This document shows, piece after piece, positions 19,201 through 25,607 of a DNA stretch of 64,000 nucleotides. The DNA lies in the NCBI GenBank assembly GCA_014237855.1, contig JABACD010000003.1, positions 186,001 to 250,000 of the forward strand. Reading direction: 5' to 3'. Origin of the DNA: Planctomycetota bacterium. Its GTDB lineage: Bacteria; Planctomycetota; UBA1135; GCA-002686595. A model generated the notes under the pieces. That model saw nothing but the letters and a program-made list of their open reading frames with translations. It did not search any database and was not told where the DNA came from. Position numbers and translations under genes: made by a program. The stretch's first letter is position 1. Every line of letters begins with the position of its first letter.

Positions 19201-19521
19201 CAGGTACTGGAAGGTCCGCTGGGGCTGCTCCAAGAAGCTCAAGAGTGCCTGCCGGTTCTCGATGCTCTCAACGAGCTGGTCTCGGCCGTGTCTTTCGATC
19301 CAGGTGTTCAGGAGAGCGGGAACCCCCTGGAGCTCGCCCGCATTCTGCAGGTGTAGGCACTGATAGAAGTAGTAGTCGCGTGTGCCGGGGGACAGGTTTT
19401 CAAGCGCCTTGCCACGGTCAAGGGCCAGTGCGTACTCCTCCACGAAGCCGATCTCTTGTCCCTGAGGGAGTGCGATAGGGGCGAGCAGGAGGCTGGAGAG
19501 TAATAGCTTGAAGAGACGCAT
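13294..19521 (-). CDS. Giant secreted protein with macroglobulin-like domains
   Basis: 2075 residues from ATG 19521 (an upstream ATG at 19542 is also in frame). A signal peptide ends near LPQGQE. Residues to about 390 are helical and repeat-like. From about 430 to 1000 there are beta-sandwich domains resembling the MG domains of bacterial alpha-2-macroglobulins, including TYFEEDEPVALEVNTKNV and GVYVVDF. A Gly/Pro-rich linker sits near 1030, followed by VVLANLRPRKDGTLRIPF, like the A2M ANA region. A second linker near 1330 precedes SLKALGYVGDEE, and an Ig-like domain ends the protein. I see no CxEQ thioester motif, so it would not trap proteases by the classical mechanism. It may be an envelope scaffold or protease-related factor; function is inferred weakly. 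Confidence 0.6.
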   Translation of the reverse strand: MRLFKLLLSSLLLAPIALPQGQEIGFVEEYALALDRGKALENLSPGTRDYYFYQCLHLQNAGELQGVPALLNTWIERHGRDQLVESIENRQALLSFLEQPQRTFQYLIRWLGLKFDHKREVPGEASPLPGHLDPALLSLESMTARAFEMHPNSLNGFEDSMLDRLAGRELTDLQLLLLLKRVQRPDTPHLVDLILRQLDMRTSGGFGSLRVHSSLLLEQLEACVEKRPSLLNESAFIKIYLRRLIPNDDVAWRQDPEQRLAYLERLSSFVKRLTPAYNTLKAHVLQHRLMHDLAAGSPDRARFTEFLSLPRRSPYVSQAWLEKRGSRELVVDSGEQLTPLGDPGSAQTLVRAYLEHFFRTDSDWSSFSKYVSESYLNPVFAETKILYGAAGIERWYSMLDDNEAFEELKARVEIEFASTQTTYFEEDEPVALEVNTKNVSTLLVKVFEIDSLAYALAHGKEVDASIDLDGLVAADERTYTYTDHPLLRISRRFDFPQLSRPGVYVVDFIAGGLSSRAVIHKGSLQLRERLGSAGHVFEVTSESGERLAGSDIYLGGRRFAADEGEILVPYSTEPGTKSIILTSGSLVSVTSFVHRSEEYKLRAGAYVDRESLISGAVAPLLLRTSLEINGAPADLSLLENPELTITGVTLDGTRTSIDVRDLKLRGGEDLIHEFSVPPDLQTLEVVLSGTVENLSLGKSQRIRSQKSTFSLSRIDTTTLVHSPILGRDASGYFVNVLGKNGEPVPGKLLSLELNLRGFRDPLQVDLETSATGRVLLGELPAVETVRILQMPQDFGPWQLATTRASHRHTINGRVGQVLRIPHDVTTDSPDSNLVSLLEMRGSNYYADRSKNVTFAGGFAELRGLPAGDYDLLFKGTGQRVAVHITSGERRGNWFVGKSRALERTPASVQLVRAEFSDEGLELELSNSGPRTRVHLIDRHFNPAYEAFSALNTKEPRQLGEQELKFAHSSFNSGREIGEEYRYILARRFAEKFPGNMLSRPGLLLNPWAHEGSRTLVGIGGGAGGQFGGRQGKRAEGMGGASPPPPSPYRHAPGTLANLDFLASPSVVLANLRPRKDGTLRIPFDHLGDGSQLQVIVVDDERLISTSVERAATPLVIRDRRLVNALTPDEHFSEQRRIQFVAKGERTTIRSTTGTRFETYETLADVFQLYRTLNPTAELDRFSFLPRWDKLDDLEKRQRYSEFACHELHLFLYQKDREFFDGIVAPYLANKADKTFLDHWMLGNNLSRYLDPWSFQRLNTLEKILLARRLPGQRKSALRHLQDLFELQPALTTVEKRLFKFALEGSALDSRRSESETDPFDMDLPSGGGPSTPGPSGPGALAESLKALGYVGDEEDQEELRTGSDDFFLGQEIEKNRSRRKNVRALAAGVEPTRIYLEQNYWNRPITSQGPELIGINSFWLDFAKSDPSQPFHSTHFAEASRNLAEMLTALALMDLPFEASDHEFSRKDETGILLAGGPLFLVLKEFAPVSASSEDTALLVGQEIFALNDRQHPGGGESEERQVQDEFLRGVPYGCRVVVTNPAAEPVEMDLMLQIPQGALPIDSSFETIGRNLQLGAYATKKIEYAFYFPQAGTFTHYPAHANQNGELLASAIAATMKVVAVPTTVDTESWEFISQRSNLEALKQFLVQANIESLDLDRLAWRMSQREAFDAVTTLLRDRHTFSETLWSYGLKHQDPGTVREFLRHKSGLVNSCGPWLETPLLSINPIERRSWQRMEFRPLFNPRAHPLGAKHEILNTELAIQYNELLLILAYKPQLADEDWMSVTYHLLLQGRIAEAMTSFNRIDRGNLPMQIQYDYMDAYMDFFTEDVSRAASIAARYVDHPVPRWRERFAEVRAQLAEAAGESDPTAGTSESAGGNDTLVADEPTLEFELKAGRIEVRHAHLSDCELRYYVMDVEFLFSTSPFVQQGTAAFGYVKPSRMDRVSLPTDGSALVQAIPEEFRSTNVLIEVRAAGLVRRQTHFANTLQVQTMDNYGQLRVTDAGSGKPLSSVYVKVFSEEKGIVKFHKDGYTDLRGRFDYTSVSGVPVSDMDRLAILVLDSERGAVIREVKPPAQ

Positions 19522-19856
19522 TTTGACTCGTGTGGGCATCATGTTCTTGGCTGAACGGTGAGTAGCTCCTCGGGTTCATGGACAGTGAGGTAGGTCCTCA
19601 TTGGTGCCAACGCTACAGATTGGTGATCTATTGGCACGCAAGCGGTGTTTTTCTGCTCCGGAGGGTCCCTCAGGGAGGCGTGGACACGACCCTGGACCAG
19701 AAAAGGAGTCTGCGAGCATCAGCACACGTCCGGCTCAGCTACCTGAAAAGCTCTTAGATCGACCGGTCTGGTTGACTCGCCGGGGGCTCCGGGATCGGTT
19801 TGACCAGCAGGATAGGTTCCCCAGGGGCCTGCTGACAGCTTGGTCCCCGTGCGATC
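19522..19856. other. Intergenic region, 335 bp
   Basis: Lies upstream of the giant protein gene (minus strand) and just after the end of the APC-like transporter gene. It should hold the promoter of the giant gene and possibly a terminator of the transporter operon. No clear hairpin, promoter or coding frame was found. Confidence 0.3.
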
Positions 19857-21065
19857 TCACTCGGAGGGGAGGCCAACAGCAAAGACGAGGCCGCAGATCA
19901 CTGCCAGTAAGCAGAACATCAGCTGCCTGAGGGGTGCTCGATGCTGAGGCCCTTGGTCACGGGAGACTGCAAGGGCAACCAAGCACTGCAGCATGTAATA
20001 CAGCGCAAAGGCCCGGGATGCGTAGGCGATGATTGAGTTGACGTTTGTCTCCCAGGTCAATGCCAGGGTGGTCAGCAGGATCAGCAGGTAGCCGTATCGC
20101 ACGGGGAGCTTGCCCTGTGTGCTCTCCTCCAGGAGGCCTCCGGCTCCGGAGTTGTCGGCGACCGCCGCGCTGAACTGGCTCCCGACGGCAGCCAGTGAGA
20201 TAAGCAGGGGGAGAGCAACTGCAACGGGGGCGGTCATCTCGATGATCGCAGTCACATCAGCTTGGAGCCCGTCGCGGAAGAGCACCGTGGCCAGGGAAAT
20301 GAACAGCAGGTAGATCAGTGCGGAGATCAGCTGCGCCCGGCGCATCGTGGTGATGCGCTCGTCGGCGCTGTGGTGGCTACCGAGGTAGCGCGAGGTCTCA
20401 AAGCCCTGCACCACGATGAGCAGACCCAGGAGCACTCGTAAGTCGTGCAGGTCCATCGAGGAAGAGACTGCTGGCAGGGCCCATTCCCCCGAGAGTGCCA
20501 GCTGCGCGTTGTAGGCAGCTAGCCCCACGAGCAGGGCGGCGATCATTCCGAGGTTGAGACTGACCGCGTACTTCTCGATGGTCTCGAGACGCTCGAGTCC
20601 GCGCCAAATTCCGACCACGCCGATCGAGATGAGCAGCACTGAAGTGATCAGGTTGGAGGCCAGCTCACTCTCGACCCCGAGGGCGTTGAGCACGAAGGCG
20701 GAGAGCAGTTGGAGGTAGTAGGTGACCGAGATGAAGTAGGCCACGGCCAGTACCAGCCTCGAGAGGAATGCCAGACGCTGGACATGTCCGTGCAGCTGGT
20801 TCTCGATGGGCTCGAAGTGCCGGATATTGAATCGAATCGCACTACCGACACCGTAGGCTACCACCAACAGGAGGCCCATGCTGACGACGGCCAGGTTGCC
20901 GACGATGCCGGCAAGCAAGGGCGCGCTCACCAGGAAGCCACTCCCCATGATCGAAGCCAGGGGCGTCACTGTCGCCCTCCAGCTCGACGAGCTGGACAGT
21001 TGCTTTGATGTCAGCAAGTAAGCGCTGACGACGAGTGCGACAGCGATGATGATTGCGCTCAACAT
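19857..21065 (-). CDS. APC-superfamily-like integral membrane transporter
   Basis: 402 residues when started at ATG 21065, where the first membrane helix begins (MLSAIIIAVALVVSAYLL); the open frame runs 20 codons further upstream. About 11-12 hydrophobic helices are visible. The first unit contains PLASIMGSGFLVSAPLLAG, reminiscent of the unwound GSG segment of amino acid/Nramp-type APC transporters, and a later helix carries QGFETSRYLGS. This suggests a cation- or amino-acid-coupled symporter, but the substrate cannot be told. It is last in a same-strand run with yigZ, an M28 peptidase and apaG, which may or may not be one transcript. Confidence 0.6.
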   Translation of the reverse strand: MLSAIIIAVALVVSAYLLTSKQLSSSSSWRATVTPLASIMGSGFLVSAPLLAGIVGNLAVVSMGLLLVVAYGVGSAIRFNIRHFEPIENQLHGHVQRLAFLSRLVLAVAYFISVTYYLQLLSAFVLNALGVESELASNLITSVLLISIGVVGIWRGLERLETIEKYAVSLNLGMIAALLVGLAAYNAQLALSGEWALPAVSSSMDLHDLRVLLGLLIVVQGFETSRYLGSHHSADERITTMRRAQLISALIYLLFISLATVLFRDGLQADVTAIIEMTAPVAVALPLLISLAAVGSQFSAAVADNSGAGGLLEESTQGKLPVRYGYLLILLTTLALTWETNVNSIIAYASRAFALYYMLQCLVALAVSRDQGPQHRAPLRQLMFCLLAVICGLVFAVGLPSE

Positions 21066-21161
21066 GGTCAGCGAGTGGGCAGAGGGGTCTCGAGCGAGCC
21101 GGACATGCCCTCCGCTTGGGGCCACCCGAAAGGACGTGGAGAGGTGGTAGCCTTGTGGGTG

Positions 21162-21773
21162 CTACGAGCCTTCACTGATCACCCCCTTTCCCGCAGTGCG
21201 CTCGGTGAATTCGCGCAGGAAGGCATCGCACTTGCTCAGGGGAATCTCGAGCGTGAGCCGCACCTCAGCCCCATACTCCATCCCCTCTGGATCGAAGCCG
21301 AACTCGTTTACCAGGCCCTGAATGGGGCCGGAGCATTCGTATGAATACTCGAATTCGAAGCGACGCTTGAGGATCACCTCCACGGGCCCCGCCAGATCCA
21401 GAGCCTCGGCAGCGGCTCCGCCGTAGGCACGCACAAGTCCACCTACTCCGAGCTTCGTGCCGCCGAACCATCTGGTGACAACTACCGCCACGTCCACCAA
21501 TTCGCGCCCGTCAATGGCTTGCAGGATCGGCTTGCCACCAGAGCCCGAAGGCTCTCCATCATCCGAATAGCGAAAGCGCTTCCCATCCCGGCCGAGACGC
21601 CAGGCTGAGCAGTGGTGACGTGCGTCATGAAACTCGCGCCGCACCTTCGCGAGCAGCTCCTGGGCCTGCTCGTCGCTTGAGGCCGGAGCGACGGTGGCCA
21701 GGAAGCGTGAACCCTTCACCTTCTCGATCTGGTGGCTGAATTCGTCCGCCAGGGTCAGGTAACTCTCCTCCAT
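21162..21773 (-). CDS. yigZ: YigZ/IMPACT family protein
   Basis: 203 residues. The N-terminal UPF0029 domain has the signature blocks KVKGSRFLATVAP, HHCSAWRLG, YSDDGEPSGSGGKPIL and VVVTRWFGGTKLGVGGLVRAYG. A C-terminal ferredoxin-like domain of the DUF1949 type follows (YECSGPIQGLVNEFGF). Length and order match bacterial YigZ. Proteins of this family are related to the eukaryotic translation regulator IMPACT, but the bacterial role is not settled. It lies 10 bp downstream of an M28 peptidase gene on the same strand. Confidence 0.92.
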   Translation of the reverse strand: MEESYLTLADEFSHQIEKVKGSRFLATVAPASSDEQAQELLAKVRREFHDARHHCSAWRLGRDGKRFRYSDDGEPSGSGGKPILQAIDGRELVDVAVVVTRWFGGTKLGVGGLVRAYGGAAAEALDLAGPVEVILKRRFEFEYSYECSGPIQGLVNEFGFDPEGMEYGAEVRLTLEIPLSKCDAFLREFTERTAGKGVISEGS

Positions 21774-21783
21774 GGGAGGATGA

Positions 21784-23262
21784 CTAGCGTGTCAGCTCGG
21801 CTGCCTGGACATTGTCCAGGAGGCGAACCACCAGACGAACGATACGGCTCATCTTCTCGTAGTCGATCTTCTCGTAAGTATCAGTCGGCCTGTGATAGTC
21901 GGGGTGTTCTCCGGTCGAGAGAAAGGTCACGGGAATCTCCAGGTTGTCGTGGAAGTTCATGTGATCGGAGCGGCGCCAGTACTGGTCCTGACTCTGCAGC
22001 TCGGCGAAGCCCTCGACCTCGGCCAGGCTGTAGGCGGCGCCGGCCAGGGAGTTGAAGGCGTCGTGTTCCCGGCTCGGCGTGATGTAGAGCTCATCGGTCT
22101 CCGTTCGACCGATCATGTCGATGTTGATGTCCAGGACCGGGGTGCAGCCCTCCGGGAGCCAGGGATCTTTCGTCCAGGCCCGAGAGCCCCAGAGCCCCTT
22201 CTCCTCACCGGAGACCCACAGCAGTAGCACGGAGCGCTTCATGGGTCCGTAGGCTCTCAGCGCATCAGCAACCCCGAGGAGCCCGGTGGTCCCTGAGGCG
22301 TTGTCGTCTGCACCGTTGTAGATCTGTCCTCGGCGCTCGCCCACATGATCGTAGTGAGCTGAGATGATCATGACCTCCTTCGATAGTTCTGGGTCGGACC
22401 CCGGCCAGAAGGCACAGACATTGCTCACCATGATCTCTTCATCCACGGCGTCACGCTCCTCGGTGATCTCGAGACCCAGGTCGTGGCCGAGCGGAGGGAA
22501 CTCACCTTCCCAGGGGCTGGTAGACAGCTCGAAGAGCTGGGTTGCTGCCTCGCGGGTCAGCATCACCTGTGGCAGAAGCTCCACGGACTTACGTGCCTTG
22601 ATGCTGGGCTTTGAGCCCTCCAGCATCTGACTCGCGCGCTTGGCGAATTTCTCGTCATAGCTGTCTCGCTTGTACTTGGGGCCTGGAGTCGCGATGACAC
22701 CGAGTGCTCCGGCCTCCTGACAACGCTCGATCGCCTTGCGAAGGACTCGCCCGGTGTCCAGCACCAGTGCCCAGCGCCCCTCGAGATCGGCGGCTGCCAC
22801 CTCGTCCTTGGAACCGCCTCCAACACATACCACGCCGGCCCGCAAGCTGGAATCGACTGCGTGTGAGGAGAGGATGAAGAAGTAGTCCTGCCCGAAGATA
22901 AGTCTACCGCTGCCCTTCGCCGAGGAGATCTCGATGAAGCTCTCCGATCCGTCGAGGTACGAGCGGAAGAGCGGGTACTCGTGGAACCAGCCATCCTTGG
23001 CTCCCGGCTGGAAGCCCAATCGCTGAATCCGCGAGCGCAGGTAGAGTGCGGCCAGTTCCAGCTCCGGACTGGGGGTGTCCCGTCCGCGCATCTCGTCACT
23101 GGCCAGGAACCCGAGGTCTGCTCTCAGGCTGGTGGGCCTGATCGCTGCGAGAGCCAGCTCGAGATTGACGTTGTCACTGTTCTCTTCCAGCCGCGCCAGG
23201 GGCTGAGGAGATGCCAGTTGAGCGGATTGAAGTACAACGAGTAGCAGGAGTGAATGAAGCAT
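21784..23262 (-). CDS. Secreted M28 family zinc aminopeptidase (paralogue 1)
   Basis: 492 residues with a signal peptide ending near QLASPQ. A protease-associated insert lies between about 130 and 260. Zinc ligands of the M28 family are all visible: ISAHYDHVG, NGADDNASGTTG, SGEEKGLWGS, NIDMIGR and EHPDYHRPTDT. The N-terminal motif FLASDEMRGRDTPS is shared almost exactly with the second M28 protein at 28192-29679, so the two are paralogues. It probably trims amino acids from external peptides. Encoded 72 bp downstream of apaG and 10 bp upstream of yigZ. Confidence 0.9.
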   Translation of the reverse strand: MLHSLLLLVVLQSAQLASPQPLARLEENSDNVNLELALAAIRPTSLRADLGFLASDEMRGRDTPSPELELAALYLRSRIQRLGFQPGAKDGWFHEYPLFRSYLDGSESFIEISSAKGSGRLIFGQDYFFILSSHAVDSSLRAGVVCVGGGSKDEVAAADLEGRWALVLDTGRVLRKAIERCQEAGALGVIATPGPKYKRDSYDEKFAKRASQMLEGSKPSIKARKSVELLPQVMLTREAATQLFELSTSPWEGEFPPLGHDLGLEITEERDAVDEEIMVSNVCAFWPGSDPELSKEVMIISAHYDHVGERRGQIYNGADDNASGTTGLLGVADALRAYGPMKRSVLLLWVSGEEKGLWGSRAWTKDPWLPEGCTPVLDINIDMIGRTETDELYITPSREHDAFNSLAGAAYSLAEVEGFAELQSQDQYWRRSDHMNFHDNLEIPVTFLSTGEHPDYHRPTDTYEKIDYEKMSRIVRLVVRLLDNVQAAELTR

Positions 23263-23334
23263 TGACGATTTGGTCTATCCACTCGTCCTCACTTGAGCTC
23301 CTGGCAGGGTGCGGGTCAAAGGACCCGTCCGGGA

Positions 23335-23742
23335 TCAATCAGATGGGGAGAGGGGCGCTACGCTGGGAGCGAGAAAGAAGCGCCCGACTGTGGCATCGAA
23401 GGCGCTGTCATTCTCGCGGACGAAGTGAAAGCTGCCCTCCATGGTGCCCCAGTCGGTGGTCAGGGTACAACCGCTGACATACTCGAAACTCCCTCCGGGC
23501 TCCAGATGAGGAGTTTCGCCGACGACGCCCTCTCCCTGGACGACCCGCTCCTCGTTGTTGGCATCCAGGATGACCCACTTGCGCGAGAGGAGTCGGGCGG
23601 CCAGATCACCGTCATTGTCAATCTGGACCTTGTAGGCGAAGGCGTACCTATTGCTGTCAGGAGAGGACTGCTCGGGCAGGAATTGGGCGCCGACGCGCAC
23701 ACGAATGCCATTTGTGGTGACGTCGGAGTGTCCGTTCTTCAT
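23335..23742 (-). CDS. apaG: ApaG domain protein
   Basis: 135 residues with the full ApaG beta-sandwich: NGIRVRVGAQFLPEQS, YAFAYKVQIDNDG, LLSRKWVILDAN, VQGEGVVGETPHLEPGGSFEY, then GTMEGSFHFVRENDSAF. ApaG is linked to divalent cation resistance and Ap4A metabolism in enterobacteria, but its molecular function is not firmly known. The ordinary ksgA/apaH neighbours are absent. It is divergent from the tautomerase gene. Confidence 0.95.
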   Translation of the reverse strand: MKNGHSDVTTNGIRVRVGAQFLPEQSSPDSNRYAFAYKVQIDNDGDLAARLLSRKWVILDANNEERVVQGEGVVGETPHLEPGGSFEYVSGCTLTTDWGTMEGSFHFVRENDSAFDATVGRFFLAPSVAPLSPSD

Positions 23743-23940
23743 GGTATTGCTTTCACCGAGTCGCAGCCTCGAACACGGGGTGATCGGCTGGCTGGGGGGG
23801 GAGAGTCTACCGGGGTAAGTTTCCCAGGCAAGTCCCGGAGTCGGAAGGGGTGTGCTCGAATGTAGCGCGAGGTGCGACCTGAGTCTGGAGACTGCATCCT
23901 ACCAATGGTCATTGCTGGTGCAGACCCCTAGGCTGCTCGG

Positions 23941-24156
23941 ATGCCCATTATCGACGTCACTCTCCTGGACGGACGCGACGACGCCACCAAGCGACGCTTC
24001 ATGCGTGAGCTCACGGATCTAGCAGAGAGCACGCTGCAGATTCCGCGGCACTCCATCCGTGTGGTGATCCGCGAGGTTCCTCGTTCCCACTACGCGGTTG
24101 GTGGCGTGCCGAAGGATGAGCTCGACGTCCGCGCGAACAACGAAAGGGATGTCTAG
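23941..24156 (+). CDS. 4-oxalocrotonate tautomerase family protein
   Basis: 71 residues beginning Met-Pro, giving the N-terminal catalytic proline after Met removal, followed by IIDVTLLDGRDDATKRRFMRE. Arg residues in the positions expected for substrate carboxylate binding are present (RHSIRVVIREVP). The C-terminus is about ten residues longer than the minimal 62-residue enzyme. It catalyses keto-enol tautomerisation; no aromatic degradation genes are nearby, so the substrate is unknown. The gene is monocistronic and divergent from apaG across about 200 bp. Confidence 0.9.
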   Translation: MPIIDVTLLDGRDDATKRRFMRELTDLAESTLQIPRHSIRVVIREVPRSHYAVGGVPKDELDVRANNERDV

Positions 24157-24174
24157 CTGCGCAGCTCTGCGGAT

Positions 24175-25467
24175 CTAGATCAGGATCCTGTCCAGAGCCT
24201 TCACCAGGTGGTCCGGGTCATCTACTCCGCAGGTCTCGCGGGCGGAGTGCATCCCCAGTTGTGGGTTGCCGACATCGACGCAGCGAACTCCCAGGCGTCC
24301 TGCCGTGATCGGCCCGATGGTGGAGCCGCAGGCCATGTCGGTGCGCATGACCCATTTCTGGTAGGGGACCTCCGACTCCTTGCAGGCCAGCTCGAAGGCA
24401 GCCTCGGTGGAGCTCTCGGTGGCGTAGCGCAGGTTGGCATTGATCTTGATCACCGGTCCTCCGTTGAGGAACAGGCTGTGGTCCGGGTCGTGGCGCTCTG
24501 GATAGTTGGGGTGCGTTGCATGGGCCATGTCCAGGGAGACGCACAGTGAGTCGGCGATCGAGCGGTGGTAGTCATCGCGGGTGCCCCCACGGGCCAGGAC
24601 CGTGCGCTCGAGCAGGTCAGCGAGCATCGGGCTGGCTGCTCCGGTGGCGGAGCCGCTGCCGACCTCTTCGTGATCGAAGAGGGTGATGACCGGGATAAGA
24701 TTGCTGCTACCTTCTGATTCGGCAGCCTCGACCAGAGCCCGCAGGGCGCAGAAGCTGGAGCAGAGGTTGTCCAGGCGTGGGGCGCTGACCAGCTCCTGAT
24801 CGGCGCCGAAGATCGAGGAGGGGTTCACGTCGTGACACATGGCCTCCCAGCTCAGGATGGAGTCGGGAGCCACGTCGAGCTCCTCGCCGAGCCAGTCCCG
24901 GAACCCCCGCTCTCCGGTCGTGCCCAGGCCCCAGACCGGTTGCATGTGTGTCTGCTTGTTGAGCAGGAGCCCCTTGGTATTGATCTCGCGATCGAGGTGG
25001 ATGGCAAGCTGTGGGAGCTTCATCACAGCTCGGGAGATGAGGAACAGCCGTTCTTCAGTGCCGCCGGCTGACTCGAGCTGGACCCGTCCGCTGAGACCGA
25101 GGTCGCGATCCAGCCAGGAGTTGAGCAGGACGCCGCCGTAGACCTCCACTCCCAGCTGGCGATAGCCGGCCCGTCCGGTGTCGGGGCGTGGCTTGATCCG
25201 CAGGTTGGGGCTGTCAGTGTGAGCGCCGAGGATGCGAAAACCGGTGGCGGGGGCGTGATGCTCGCCGACCATCCAGGCCATCAAGCTTCCGCCGCGGACG
25301 ACATAGAAGCGTCCCGCTGCATTGTTCCAGGCGTCTACCTCGGAGAGACGCTTGAAGCCGTGACCCTCGAGGGTACCGGCAGCGACCTCGCAGGCGTGAT
25401 AAGGGGATGGAGAGGCGTCGATGTACGCGAGCATGTCGCGGGCGACGCCGGAATCGGCTGCACTCAT
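24175..25467 (-). CDS. apeB: M18 family metalloaminopeptidase (aspartyl aminopeptidase)
   Basis: 430 residues, cytoplasmic. The N-terminus DASPSPYHACEVAAGTLE and metal-site motifs GAHTDSPNLRIKP, LFDHEEVGSGSATGA, LDMAHATHPNYPERHDP, GGPVIKINANLRYAT and GMHSARETCGVDD are diagnostic for M18. It removes N-terminal acidic residues from peptides and would finish peptide turnover begun by the secreted peptidases encoded nearby. Convergent with the tautomerase gene (18 bp apart). Confidence 0.96.
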   Translation of the reverse strand: MSAADSGVARDMLAYIDASPSPYHACEVAAGTLEGHGFKRLSEVDAWNNAAGRFYVVRGGSLMAWMVGEHHAPATGFRILGAHTDSPNLRIKPRPDTGRAGYRQLGVEVYGGVLLNSWLDRDLGLSGRVQLESAGGTEERLFLISRAVMKLPQLAIHLDREINTKGLLLNKQTHMQPVWGLGTTGERGFRDWLGEELDVAPDSILSWEAMCHDVNPSSIFGADQELVSAPRLDNLCSSFCALRALVEAAESEGSSNLIPVITLFDHEEVGSGSATGAASPMLADLLERTVLARGGTRDDYHRSIADSLCVSLDMAHATHPNYPERHDPDHSLFLNGGPVIKINANLRYATESSTEAAFELACKESEVPYQKWVMRTDMACGSTIGPITAGRLGVRCVDVGNPQLGMHSARETCGVDDPDHLVKALDRILI

Positions 25468-25607
25468 GGGGGGGACTTTAGTGCCTCAGTGGCCTGATTC
25501 GGAAGGGCGGGGCGCGGAAAGGATCACCCCCATGGACAGGATTTGCTTCTGGCGGCCCCTTTCCCACACTTACAGGCGCCCCTTTCGAGACTCATCCTGG
25601 ACGACCC

